From Acinetobacter sp. LoGeW2-3 (GTDB lineage: Bacteria; Pseudomonadota; Gammaproteobacteria; Pseudomonadales; Moraxellaceae), in the NCBI RefSeq assembly GCF_002688565.1, contig NZ_CP024011.1, positions 558,001-622,000 of the forward strand: DNA of 64,000 nt, written 5' to 3'. Positions 9,261 to 21,153 of the stretch are shown in pieces. Each line of letters starts with the position of its first letter. The first letter of the stretch is position 1. Under the pieces are notes generated by a model. The model was not told the origin of the DNA and did not search any database. It saw only the letters and a list, made by a program, of their open reading frames with translations. Both the position numbers and the translations under genes were made by a program.

Positions 9261-9289
9261 AAAAAACCAGACATATCGTCTGGTTTTTT
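9261..9289. terminator. Bidirectional rho-independent terminator
   Basis: CCAGAC-ATATC-GTCTGG stem with six A on the left and six T on the right, between the convergent DUF4442 and yciA genes. Confidence 0.92.
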
Positions 9290-9296
9290 GCATTCA

Positions 9297-9722
9297 TCAA
9301 TTCGCTTGTTGAGCATCAATGAACTTCTGTTTTGCTTCATCTGGAATCGGACGCTTATTGCCTTTGACATCTACAGCAACAAAGGTAAATACCCCTTCTG
9401 TGACACGTACAGGTGGACGGGAGTCATCGTGACTATCCCACACTTCGATCTGCATTTGAATCGAGGTATTCCCTACTTTCAAAATCTTGGTATAGCAACT
9501 GATTACATCACCAACTTTTACCGGCACCAGGAAAGTCATCTGATTAATCGAAATCGTTGCACAACGTCCTTTGGAAAAACGTTCTGCGTGGATCGCACCG
9601 GCCAAGTCCATTTGTGAAACAATCCAGCCACCGAATACGTCACCGCTCCAGTTGGTATCTGCTGGCATTGCAATTGTCTGTAGGGAAAGAACTCCCTCTG
9701 GTTTTACATGAGAATCTGACAC
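9297..9722 (-). CDS. yciA: YciA-type acyl-CoA thioesterase
   Basis: 141 aa if started at the GTG at 9722 (MSDSHVKPEGVL), which has GGAG five bases upstream; an ATG at 9776 would extend it 34 bp into trxC. The hot-dog fold motif DTNWSGDVFGGWIVSQMDLAG contains the catalytic Asp and the following helix, then TISINQMTFLVPVKVGD. YciA hydrolyses many acyl-CoAs and is a hexamer in E. coli. It lies 20 bp downstream of trxC and probably shares its transcript with the hydrolase gene. Confidence 0.9.
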   Translation of the reverse strand: MSDSHVKPEGVLSLQTIAMPADTNWSGDVFGGWIVSQMDLAGAIHAERFSKGRCATISINQMTFLVPVKVGDVISCYTKILKVGNTSIQMQIEVWDSHDDSRPPVRVTEGVFTFVAVDVKGNKRPIPDEAKQKFIDAQQAN

Positions 9723-9742
9723 GTTAACTCCAGGCCTGGGTA

Positions 9743-10174
9743 TTAGGATTTGGCATTCAGATGTTGATCCAGCCACTGTTGCAGCTGAGGTGCTCTGAGC
9801 GCGCCACTTATTCTAGCAATTTCATCAGTTTTATTCATCAAAACCAGTGTTGGAATGCTACGAACATTAAATGCAGCGCTGAGTCTTGGATTCGCTTCAG
9901 TATCAATTTTGGCAAATACTACATTCGGATACTGCCGTGCCACCATTGCAAAATGTGGTGCCATCATCTTGCACGGCCCACACCAGTCTGCCCAGAGGTC
10001 AATCAGAATCGGTAAATCACTGCCAGTGACGAACTGGCTAAAATTCTGTTCATTGAGTTCAATCGGTGCAAGTGGAATTAAGCCCTGATGACACTGACCA
10101 CATGCAGGACTCGCGGTGAGTTTATCTTCAGGCACACGGTTTTTGGCCTGACATGACGGACATACAATGATCAT
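9743..10174 (-). CDS. trxC: Thioredoxin 2 (TrxC) with N-terminal zinc-binding motif
   Basis: 143 aa. The N-terminal extension has two CxxC pairs (C5/C8 and C25/C28) that bind zinc in TrxC. The thioredoxin domain has the active site W64-C65-G-P-C68. cis-Pro is in the SIPTLVLM stretch. It is a cytoplasmic disulfide reductase usually induced by oxidative stress. The start codon abuts the stop of the upstream alpha/beta hydrolase gene, so the two are very likely cotranscribed. Confidence 0.95.
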   Translation of the reverse strand: MIIVCPSCQAKNRVPEDKLTASPACGQCHQGLIPLAPIELNEQNFSQFVTGSDLPILIDLWADWCGPCKMMAPHFAMVARQYPNVVFAKIDTEANPRLSAAFNVRSIPTLVLMNKTDEIARISGALRAPQLQQWLDQHLNAKS

Positions 10175-11071
10175 CTAACGAACTCCAATATATTGATGTA
10201 AGAATTCTAATTGGGTCGAAATTGCTTTTTCAAACCATTCCCCATGATATATATCAAAATGCTGCATATTCCACTCATGATATTGGGCAAATGGTGCAAT
10301 ATTGGTTACTGTCTCACGACTAGACTCAATCGGAATCAGGCTATCCTGTTTTGCAGCGATAAATAACACCGGAACCGTAATCTTGCGCACATCCTGAATT
10401 GGTCGGTAACGAATCAGTTTAAAGAATACCCGGGCTGGTATTTCTCCACTCCAATAATGGTCGGGGTGAACGATTGAAAGGTAACCTTGGTAACTATCTG
10501 GTGTCGGCAAGAAACAAAGTTCATTTTGGGCAACGACGGGTAAAGTACGTGGAGCCATCCCGACTTTGGAACCCATATAGTCTTGACTGGAAATCTTCAG
10601 GGCTTTGGGTAGTTGCTGTAAAGGATACAGTTTGGCACTTTCTGCTCCATCAACAAATGGTACCTGTACCATAATCGCCTGTACATCTTTGGATTCTGCA
10701 GCAAGTGTCAGTGCATAACCGCCACTCAGATTTGTTCCCCAAAGCACAATACGTTTGGAATCAAGAGATTTACGCGCTTTGACATGAGCAATCATGGTTC
10801 GCCAGTCTTCAAGCTGGGCTTTAATCGAAACCAGTTCTCGTGGTCGGCCGGTACTGCCGCCCCAGTAGCGATAATCAAATAAAATGACTGCATAACCGGC
10901 TGCAGCAAACCGTTGAGCATATTTGACCAATTCAAAATGACGTAAAGCGGCCAAACCATGCGCCATTAAAATTACCGCTGGCTTTTGTATATTCTTGGGG
11001 CGATAAAAATCAGCAGCAATGACATCTTGACCGCTTTTGACATACAGTGGTTCAACTGTATATGCGTACAT
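10175..11071 (-). CDS. Alpha/beta hydrolase, nucleophile position is Asn
   Basis: 298 aa, dienelactone-hydrolase-like fold: oxyanion region MAHGLAALRHFE (about 36-47), nucleophile elbow WGTNLSGGYAL (111-121), acid residue in AAKQDSLIP, and a C-terminal His in MQHFDIYHGEW. Relatives usually read GTSxSGG at the elbow; here residue 114 is Asn (AAT at 10732-10730) where Ser (AGT) is expected. It may be inactive as an esterase, non-hydrolytic, or a recent mutant. The frame is otherwise intact. The gene is divergent from the DUF442 gene. Confidence 0.85.
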   Translation of the reverse strand: MYAYTVEPLYVKSGQDVIAADFYRPKNIQKPAVILMAHGLAALRHFELVKYAQRFAAAGYAVILFDYRYWGGSTGRPRELVSIKAQLEDWRTMIAHVKARKSLDSKRIVLWGTNLSGGYALTLAAESKDVQAIMVQVPFVDGAESAKLYPLQQLPKALKISSQDYMGSKVGMAPRTLPVVAQNELCFLPTPDSYQGYLSIVHPDHYWSGEIPARVFFKLIRYRPIQDVRKITVPVLFIAAKQDSLIPIESSRETVTNIAPFAQYHEWNMQHFDIYHGEWFEKAISTQLEFLHQYIGVR

Positions 11072-11148
11072 ACGCGCTCCGTTGCGTTATTTTATGGTTG
11101 TATTCGTTTATAAAAATTCCAGATCTTTCTGCTCATTTTTGAGCTTAA

Positions 11149-11157
11149 TGCTATCAT
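11149..11157 (+). promoter_or_regulatory. Candidate extended -10 promoter for the DUF442 gene
   Basis: TGCTATCAT has the TGnTATnAT form of an extended -10 element, 38 bp before the start codon at 11196, with a GGAG ribosome-binding site in between. No good -35 is seen. Motif inspection only. Confidence 0.35.
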
Positions 11158-11195
11158 AAAGCATATCTTTATAAATTAAATGATGGAGTGACATC

Positions 11196-11531
11196 ATGAG
11201 CGAAAATGTAGGCTTTGCAGGTCAAATTGGTCCAGAACATATCGAACAAGTGGTTGAGAAAGGTTTTAAATCGATTATCAATAACCGCCCGGATATGGAA
11301 GGCGGCCCGGATCAGCCGACCAGTGCACAAATTGAAGAAGCTGCTCGTGCAGCAGGCCTGGATTATGTGCATCAACCTGTGGTTGCAGGTCAGATCACTG
11401 AACTCGATGTCCGCACTTTTGCCAATCACTATAATGAACTACCAAAACCATTGTTGATGTTCTGCCGTACAGGTAACCGTTCTAATAACCTGTATCAAAT
11501 CGCGAAACAAATGGATTTGTTGGATGACTAA
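11196..11531 (+). CDS. DUF442 (TIGR01244) phosphatase / sulfurtransferase-like protein
   Basis: 111 aa. Members look like dual-specificity phosphatases or rhodaneses, and form the domain fused to beta-lactamase-fold hydrolases in Blh proteins linked to persulfide metabolism. The catalytic loop is C90-RTGN-R95. The N-terminal strand GFKSIINNRPDMEG (23-36) is the family signature. A GGAG lies just upstream of the ATG. A decayed second copy lies about 130 bp downstream. Confidence 0.88.
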   Translation: MSENVGFAGQIGPEHIEQVVEKGFKSIINNRPDMEGGPDQPTSAQIEEAARAAGLDYVHQPVVAGQITELDVRTFANHYNELPKPLLMFCRTGNRSNNLYQIAKQMDLLDD

Positions 11532-11665
11532 TTGCTTTTGAAAATATGCAATGCTTGGGCTGCCTAAGCATTGCTACATTCAGCTTTGCTGCATAATTAA
11601 GTTGGTCACTTACTCCTGAAGTTAGTGTAGCCAGGTAAATTAATAACCCCTAGTTTCAGGAATTA

Positions 11666-11938
11666 ATACAACAGGGCTTTAAATTAATCATCGTCAACCG
11701 TCCGGATCAGGAAACTGGTAATGAGATATCGGTTGGTCAGCTTCGTACTATTGCAGAGCGCCATCATGCCAGTGTGATTTATCGACCTGTTATTAATGGG
11801 TAAATTACACAACAGAACATTGAAAATTTTCCAAATCCTATAATGAATTATCTAAACCCATTTTAATGGTGTGTCGCAGTGGTACACGCTCTGTTGCCTT
11901 ATTTAACAAGGCAAATAAACAAGGATTCATTTATGAAT
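11666..11938 (+). pseudogene. Remnant of a second DUF442 gene
   Basis: No start codon in a good context, two in-frame stops and at least one frame change. Reading from 11666 gives QGFKLIIVNRPDQETGNE, parallel to EKGFKSIINNRPDMEGGP of the intact gene, then YRPVING, then a stop where the intact gene has HQPVVAG-Q. Further on, in another frame, YNELSKPILMVCRSGTRS matches YNELPKPLLMFCRTGNRS, including the catalytic loop. It is either an old tandem duplicate or a related gene that has decayed. Confidence 0.82.
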
Positions 11939-12037
11939 AAACTTTTACTGATCATCTGTTTAAGCTTGAGTTTTGTTGGTTGTAGTTCAATGAATGTTCG
12001 GCCGACTGTGGGTGTGAGTGTGGGAACCACAATTTAA
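11933..12037 (+). CDS. Putative 34-residue lipoprotein
   Basis: Very short frame: MNKLLLIICLSLSFVGC followed by SSMNVRPTVGVSVGTTI. The N-terminus has the Asn-Lys start, a hydrophobic core and Cys17 after Val-Gly, a plausible lipobox (the -3 residue Phe is not ideal). A mature lipoprotein would be only 18 residues. AAGGATTC lies about 5-12 bases before the ATG, and a strong terminator follows 20 bp after the stop. The first bases overlap the end of the DUF442 remnant. Function unknown. Confidence 0.6.
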   Translation: MNKLLLIICLSLSFVGCSSMNVRPTVGVSVGTTI

Positions 12038-12050
12038 AGTTAGCTCCCAT

Positions 12051-12082
12051 AAAAAAAACAGCGCCGAAGCGCTGTTTTTTTA
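12051..12082. terminator. Bidirectional rho-independent terminator
   Basis: CAGCGC-CGAA-GCGCTG stem flanked by eight A and a run of T, between the small lipoprotein gene (+) and the Ig-like lipoprotein gene (-). Confidence 0.93.
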
Positions 12083-12088
12083 TTCAAA

Positions 12089-13978
12089 TTATTGTAGTAA
12101 AGGCATGAATGGATCCACCTGAACACAGTTATTACCGTAAGGACTACTGTCAAATGGTTGACCTGTTTCTGCATCAAAGTCATCTTTAAGCAATCCTAGT
12201 GTATATACAAAACTAGAATTAATATTTTTTGCACTTACATTTGTTTGTGCTCTAAATTCAACAGTTTGCCAACCAGCATATTGCCTTAAATATTGTACGC
12301 TAAAGTTAAACTTACCTGTAGCATCAGTCGTATAAGTAAAGCTTGGCGTAATATTTCCAGTCGGATCTACAAAACCTGTAGCAAGTTGTATATTAGATTT
12401 ATTTGATAACTCACAATAAGATTGTAAGCGTGAAGGTAATTCTAATTTTTCAACATTACTAATTCTATCCTGAGTCTGCTGCACTTGATTTTTAAATTGA
12501 TTAACAACCGTTTGCTGTTGATTCACTCTCTGCTGCTTAGCATTGTTTTCAGCACTAATTGCTCTACTTAAATCATCATTTAACTCTTCTAATTGAATAT
12601 TCAGAACATTGATTCTTCCCTGAATTGTTGCAATTGAAGCTTGGGCTGCTTTAATCCTAACTTCATCTTCTGCATTTTGAGCTAATGCTAATGCAGTATT
12701 TGCATCAGCTAAACTTATTCTTGCAGAGCGTATTGATTGCTGCGTCGTTCTTATACTATTTTCTAAATTAGAAATAGCTGTCGATTGAATCGGTGCATTC
12801 TGTAAATTCGTTAAGATAGCTTCTTGTTGGCGCAAGTTAGAATTTTCTTGCAATAATTGATTACGAACAGGAATTAAACGTTGATTTCGTAAATCTTGCA
12901 ATTTTTCTTTTGTTGTAAATACACCTGAACCAGCACGTAGTAAGTCAATATTCATTGTTACTTTGTAATTTGATAAAGGATTACCATTGATATCTACCAC
13001 ATGCGCTGAAAGTGCTTCTCTGTAATATAGTGCATCTGAAGATTTTTCTAATTCACTTGATTTACCAAAGGTGATATTACCAATCGGCTGTTCTACATGT
13101 CCTTTTGATACATTGAGTTTGAGTGTTTGCTCACTAAGCTTTTCATTCGCACTGCTAATTGTAGCATTTAAAATAATGCCCGATTTAATGAGTGTATCAG
13201 CTAGTGTACCTTCAGTTCTTGGTAAAGTAATACTATATTGAGCATTACCATCAGCATCTGTTTTCTTAACTGAACTACCTAAAATAGTAACTCTATTATT
13301 TTTTGTATTAATAACTGATAATGTGACATCCTGATCAGCTACTCCTCCCCCATTACCATCAATTGCTTTGACTGTAATAGTCGCGTTATCACCGGTAATA
13401 ACTAAAGTAGGTTTATTAGAAGTCACTTCCAAATGGTACTGAGCAATCTCAGAGGTTGGAATAGATTCGATTACTTCTAGTTTTCTAGCTTGAGATGTAA
13501 TTTTTCCAGTTCCATCTTTAAAAGTAGCGCTCAAATTAACGCCATTAGCGATAAGATCGCGAGAGTTTAAAATATTTGATGGATCTAATGATAAATTAAA
13601 AATTGCGTTACCATTTGAATCTGTGATTACTGTCGAACTACCATCAATCGTTATTCCATTTGATTGAGTATTGTCAATTGCAAGAGTTACTGGCTGATCA
13701 GATACACCACCACCATTTACATCGACTAGTTTAACAGTCACGACTACTGTATCACCCGTCACTAATAACTTAGGTTTATCACTGCTCATCAAAATATGAT
13801 AATTAGTAGGCACTGCATCAGGATTCGTTACTGTTTCTCCATCCGTTGAATCGCCACCTGTAGAAGGACTCCCGGTGCCATTATTATAATATCCGTCACT
13901 ACCACCACCGCCACAGCCGGCCAACACAAGCGCTAATGTAAGCACTGACAATTTCGTACTCAATTGTTTATTGATCAT
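12089..13978 (-). CDS. Large Ig-like domain lipoprotein with coiled-coil insertion
   Basis: 629 aa from the ATG at 13978 (MINKQLSTKL); an ATG-region start 13 codons earlier would spoil the signal peptide. Lipobox LVLAGC gives Cys22, followed by a Gly/Ser/Thr linker to about residue 50. Two bacterial Ig-like (Big_1/invasin-type) repeats follow (about 55-150 and 165-275), each with a GDTVVVTVKLVDVNGGGVSDQ-like opening. A third Ig-like unit (starting near 300) is interrupted by a 160-residue Gln/Asn/Leu-rich coiled coil (about 356-519), and resumes with TDATGKFNFSVQY. Two late cysteines (C522, C618) could pair. Probably an outer-membrane or surface lipoprotein; partner unknown. Confidence 0.8.
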   Translation of the reverse strand: MINKQLSTKLSVLTLALVLAGCGGGGSDGYYNNGTGSPSTGGDSTDGETVTNPDAVPTNYHILMSSDKPKLLVTGDTVVVTVKLVDVNGGGVSDQPVTLAIDNTQSNGITIDGSSTVITDSNGNAIFNLSLDPSNILNSRDLIANGVNLSATFKDGTGKITSQARKLEVIESIPTSEIAQYHLEVTSNKPTLVITGDNATITVKAIDGNGGGVADQDVTLSVINTKNNRVTILGSSVKKTDADGNAQYSITLPRTEGTLADTLIKSGIILNATISSANEKLSEQTLKLNVSKGHVEQPIGNITFGKSSELEKSSDALYYREALSAHVVDINGNPLSNYKVTMNIDLLRAGSGVFTTKEKLQDLRNQRLIPVRNQLLQENSNLRQQEAILTNLQNAPIQSTAISNLENSIRTTQQSIRSARISLADANTALALAQNAEDEVRIKAAQASIATIQGRINVLNIQLEELNDDLSRAISAENNAKQQRVNQQQTVVNQFKNQVQQTQDRISNVEKLELPSRLQSYCELSNKSNIQLATGFVDPTGNITPSFTYTTDATGKFNFSVQYLRQYAGWQTVEFRAQTNVSAKNINSSFVYTLGLLKDDFDAETGQPFDSSPYGNNCVQVDPFMPLLQ

Positions 13979-14125
13979 GTAAACCCCGAAGACCCTAATT
14001 AAAAAATGTGTTATCAATATTTTTTTGTTGATTATGTAATCATAGATAAATTTTTATATAAATAAAAGCAAGAGTCATCTTTTATATGCTAACTTTTAAT
14101 TAAAAATTATTCCAATAGAGTAAGT

Positions 14126-15502
14126 ATGTACGACCTCATCATCATCGGTTCAGGCACCGCAGGCATCACCGCCTATAAAGAAGCAATCAAACACACCGAT
14201 AATATCCTGATCATTAATGCTGGTTCTTGGGATACCACCTGTGCACGAGTCGGCTGTATGCCCAGCAAAGTCCTGATTGCCTCAGCCAATCGTATGCACC
14301 TGCTTCAGCATGCAAGTGATTTAGCTTTGGATGTAAATACTAAGGTTGACTCTACAAATGTCATGTCACGTGTTCGTGAATTACGTGATTTCTTTACCCA
14401 GGCTACTCTTAAAGAAGTCAATCAATGGAATCCAAAACATAAAATTTCAGGTCATGCCAACTTTGTTGATTCACAAACAGTAGAAGTAGATGGAAAAACT
14501 TATCAAGCTAAAAGTTTTATTCTTGCCGTAGGTTCACGACCTAATATCGATACGAAACAAAAAGAAGCACTAGGTGATCGGCTGCTTAGCTCTAATGAAG
14601 TGTTTGAGCTTACTACCCTCCCTCAGTCACTGGCAGTAATTGGTAGTGGTGTGATTGCAATTGAACTTGCACAAGCGATGCAACGCTTAGGAGTAAAAAC
14701 TACTGTCTTCGCTCGTAGTCAAAAAGTTGGTTCTCTTACAAGCCCTGTACTCCAGGAACTCGCACAACAACAACTCAGTTCAGAACTTGAAATTAAATTT
14801 AAAACTGTCCCTGATGAGATGATCCAAAAAGGTAATAAAGTTCAAATTAAATTTAAGCAAAATTATCAATCAGAAATTTTAGAAGTCGACTACGTATTAG
14901 CGGCAACTGGTAGGACTAGCAATCTCGATCAACTCGAACTAGAAAAGATTAATAGTTCTTATACAGACATCAAAAATCTTCCTATTGATTCCTCTACAAA
15001 ACAGTTAGCTAATCACCCTATTTTCATTGTAGGTGATGCTGCACCTGATGCCCCTATTCAACATGAAGCAGCATACGCAGGTAAAAAAATCGTTAAAAAT
15101 TGTCTGAATTATCCAGATATACAAGCAATTCCAAAACTGACTCCTTTAGGCATTGTGTTTAGTCAGCCCGAGATGGCCATTATAGGAAAGAATTACCAGC
15201 AACTACAGAGTGCAGGAACTGATTTTGTTACGGGTTTTGTTTCTTATGAAAGACAAGGCCGAGCACGAGTGGAAGCAACCAATATGGGGGGTGCAGAAAT
15301 ATATGTAGACAGGTCTACACGTAAACTTTTAGGTGCAGAGCTATTTTGTGCTCAGGCAGAACATTTAGCACATCTACTTGCTTGGCTGATTGGTGAAGAG
15401 CTGACAATTGATCAGATTCTAGAAAAACCATTCTATCATCCAACCCTAGAAGAAGGCCTACGTACTGCACTTAAACATGCACGTCGTCAGTTGACTGATT
15501 AG
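14126..15502 (+). CDS. Pyridine nucleotide-disulfide oxidoreductase, dihydrolipoyl dehydrogenase-like
   Basis: 458 aa. FAD-binding GSGTAGITAY near residue 9, redox-active cysteines in the CARVGC motif, NAD-binding GSGVIAIELAQ near residue 177, FAD ribityl motif FIVGDAAPDAP, and the C-terminal dimerisation domain ending with the HPTLEEGLRTALK His-x4-Glu pair. This is the lipoamide dehydrogenase architecture, but no 2-oxoacid dehydrogenase genes lie nearby, so the physiological disulfide is uncertain. Its last 32 bp overlap the tail of the convergent Na/Pi cotransporter remnant. Confidence 0.88.
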   Translation: MYDLIIIGSGTAGITAYKEAIKHTDNILIINAGSWDTTCARVGCMPSKVLIASANRMHLLQHASDLALDVNTKVDSTNVMSRVRELRDFFTQATLKEVNQWNPKHKISGHANFVDSQTVEVDGKTYQAKSFILAVGSRPNIDTKQKEALGDRLLSSNEVFELTTLPQSLAVIGSGVIAIELAQAMQRLGVKTTVFARSQKVGSLTSPVLQELAQQQLSSELEIKFKTVPDEMIQKGNKVQIKFKQNYQSEILEVDYVLAATGRTSNLDQLELEKINSSYTDIKNLPIDSSTKQLANHPIFIVGDAAPDAPIQHEAAYAGKKIVKNCLNYPDIQAIPKLTPLGIVFSQPEMAIIGKNYQQLQSAGTDFVTGFVSYERQGRARVEATNMGGAEIYVDRSTRKLLGAELFCAQAEHLAHLLAWLIGEELTIDQILEKPFYHPTLEEGLRTALKHARRQLTD

Positions 15503-16873
15503 TATTAAGTTCATTTTCACTTAATACATTTACAAAGCGCTGCCTATGGGAAATAAACCGATCCAGCCAGCGGTGTGCTGCAAGTAATTCCAAGGTTCTA
15601 GCAGCACTTAATTGATTGCTAGAAGCATACTGATTAATTTTTTCACGAAGTTCAGCATGATGCTGTTTTGTCCATTGTTCTAACAAAATCAGTTCACTGT
15701 GCAACATCTGATTTTTATCATAATCTTGTAAATCTGAAGCATCCTTCCAAGAGTTTCCAAAAGTTTCAACAAAATCCAATAAAACTTGATATAAAGCAGG
15801 CTGCGTCCGAATATCTAAACTATAAGACAATTGCTCCAAATCACTGCGGAATACTTTGAGATAGACAACTTTTCTGAGTAGTGCCAATAAACGTGCCTGC
15901 TCTTTGGTATTTTCAGGTACAGTAATTTGAGCCAAATATTGTTTGAGCTTTGCAATGAGTTCATCTTGTTGTTTAAGTTGACTGGCTGCAACCAGCTGTC
16001 CATCTTTAAATGCTGCAATGAACCATCCATATTGTTGCCACACCGTTTGATCAATGACATGTTCAGCATTCGCAACTGCCACTGCCGGTACTGAAAGACT
16101 TGACTCATCCAAAGACTGAATCAAACTATCATCATCTGTAGGAATCAGCCAGGTTAGAAAATGCTTAAACTGTTCGATAAAAGCATTAATAACACTGCCC
16201 CCCACAGACTAAATGCCGTATGAAAAGCTGCAACAATAACAACAGAATCCCAAGAAGCCAGCAAATGACCTTTTTTAGATAACCAAAGAAAAAGTGGACT
16301 TAATACAACAAATGCAAAAGTTGCACTCATTAGATTAAAACCTACATGTACGGCAGCCGTTCTTTGCGCATTACTATTCGCACCAATCGCTGCCAAGACT
16401 GCCGTAGCCACAGTTCCAATATTTTGACCAATAACCAATGATCTGACTCGCCAATGCAGTAATCGTAGTCGTAATTGCAGCACTGGATGACTGTAAAATG
16501 ACCGTCATCACCAGGCCAATCATGACCAGTAATAGCTTCGAGAAAAAGTTGTGAACAGTAAATACTGAAAGATCTATATGACTTGAAAGACTAGACATCG
16601 CCATTTACAACAACTCTATTCCATAGAAAATCAGACCAAAACCTGCAATTGTTAACCCTATTAATGCTACCCGACCCTGAGCTAAAATCTTGAGTAAAGC
16701 ACCAGTTGCAATTAATGGTAAAGCAAATTGTCCAATCGAGAATTTGACCCCAAGCAGTGCCACCATCCAGCCGGTAGTAGTAGTGCCAATATTCGCACCG
16801 ATAATCACCCCAACCCATTGAGCAAAGGTCAGTACACCTGCACTCACAAAACCAATCGTGGTGTTATCGGCAG
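15471..16873 (-). pseudogene. Na/Pi cotransporter family protein, broken and 5'-truncated
   Basis: Fragments in order on the minus strand: TTIGFVSAGVLTFAQWVG (near 16850), VILQSSSAAITTTITALAS (near 16480), VIGQNIGTVATAVLAAIG (near 16420), HVGFNLMSATFAFVVLSP (near 16330), then a PhoU-like cytoplasmic tail to 15471. Lesions: an in-frame TAA at 16605-16607 after GIELL; a frame change at about 16436-16447; a second frame change at about 16180-16195 near LWGAVLL; and loss of roughly the first 80 residues at the IS21-like element. The intact family has duplicated QSSS motifs; only the second remains. Non-functional as it stands. Confidence 0.9.
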
Positions 16874-16949
16874 TGTAAAAATGACCCCCTAACGGCATTT
16901 AAAAACTGACCCCCTTGGTTAATATAGCGGTCATTTTGGACTGCTCAAC

Positions 16950-19946
<2,997 letters not shown>

Positions 19947-20042
19947 TAGGAAATCAAAGGGGTCAATTTTACTTTGCCATTCGTAAGGTAAAAGGGGTCA
20001 GTTTTTAAATGCCGTTGACACCCTTTGTCTTGTTATCCATGA

Positions 20043-21098
20043 TTAATTCACACCTAATCTTTCACGCTGGTAACTGCCATCTTGAACTCGACGACACCAT
20101 TCTAAATTATTTAAATACCATTCAACTGTCTTACGTAAGCCTGTTTCAAAAGTTTCTAACGGCTTCCAGTTAAGGTCTCTAGCAATTTTTGAAGCATCAA
20201 TTGCATAACGTACATCATGTCCAGGACGATCTGTTACATAGCAAATCAAACTTGTATAGGATTGCTTATCGTCACGAGGCTTTAGTTCATCCAACAACGC
20301 ACAAATTGTTCGTACAACTTCTATATTTTGCTTCTCGTTGTGTCCGCCAATATTATAGGTTTCCCCTACCGCTGCCTGACAAGCAACTTGATAAAGAGCT
20401 CGCGCATGATCTTCAACAAATAACCAATCTCTGATTTGCTGGCCATTTCCATACACAGGAAGTGGTTTTCCATCCAAAGCATTTAATATCATGAGTGGAA
20501 TCAGCTTCTCTGGAAAATGATATGGTCCATAATTATTTGAGCAATTAGTAACGATAGTAGGAAAACCATAAGTTCGATACCATACGCGAACCAAATGATC
20601 CGAACTTGCCTTACTCGCAGAATACGGTGAGCTAGGGGCATAAGAAGTTGTTTCGGTAAATAACTCTGTTGTTCCCTCTAAATCACCATATACCTCATCC
20701 GTTGAAATATGGTGAAAACGAAATTTGGCTTTTTTATCACCACCTAATGTCAGCCAATATTTTCTTAAAACCTCTAAAAGCGTATATGTACCTACTATGT
20801 TTGTTTTAATAAACTCTGCGGGTCCATCAATAGAACGATCTACATGGGATTCTGCTGCCAAATGCATGACAATATCAGGCTGAAAATCTTTAACAATTTG
20901 TGCTACTGCAACTTCATCACAAATATCAATTTGGTGAAATGAATAACGAGTATTTTTTTCAACTTCAACTAGAGACTCTAAATTACCCGCATAGGTTAAT
21001 TTATCAATATTCAATACTTCATCGTCTGTATGGTTAATAATATGACGAATAACCGCAGATCCAATAAAACCTGCTCCACCAGTAATTAAAAACTTCAT
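20043..21098 (-). CDS. rmlB: dTDP-glucose 4,6-dehydratase
   Basis: 351 aa, full length. NAD-binding GGAGFIGS (7-14), catalytic Thr-Asp-Glu in [10 protein letters not shown], and Tyr/Lys pair in [10 protein letters not shown] identify the RmlB subfamily of extended SDRs. It makes dTDP-4-keto-6-deoxyglucose, a precursor of rhamnose and other 6-deoxyhexoses. rmlA, rmlC and rmlD are not in the window, so the final sugar is not determined. The stop codon is only 22 bp from the end of the IS21-like element. It reads in the same direction as the GT4 gene upstream. Confidence 0.95.
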   Translation of the reverse strand: MKFLITGGAGFIGSAVIRHIINHTDDEVLNIDKLTYAGNLESLVEVEKNTRYSFHQIDICDEVAVAQIVKDFQPDIVMHLAAESHVDRSIDGPAEFIKTNIVGTYTLLEVLRKYWLTLGGDKKAKFRFHHISTDEVYGDLEGTTELFTETTSYAPSSPYSASKASSDHLVRVWYRTYGFPTIVTNCSNNYGPYHFPEKLIPLMILNALDGKPLPVYGNGQQIRDWLFVEDHARALYQVACQAAVGETYNIGGHNEKQNIEVVRTICALLDELKPRDDKQSYTSLICYVTDRPGHDVRYAIDASKIARDLNWKPLETFETGLRKTVEWYLNNLEWCRRVQDGSYQRERLGVN

Positions 21099-21153
21099 AA
21101 CCTAAACCAATTGATGCTCTAGTGAATTATAGTATCTAATTCAATAAATCATA

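Noticed and set aside
9297..9776. YciA with ATG at 9776
   Set aside because: Overlaps trxC by 34 bp; the GTG at 9722 has a proper GGAG and gives the usual family N-terminus.
15471..15502. Convergent overlap of two genes as a designed feature
   Set aside because: One partner is a pseudogene, and short tail overlaps are common.
16591..16818. 75-codon Trp/Cys-rich minus-strand frame
   Set aside because: Out-of-frame reading of the Na/Pi cotransporter remnant.
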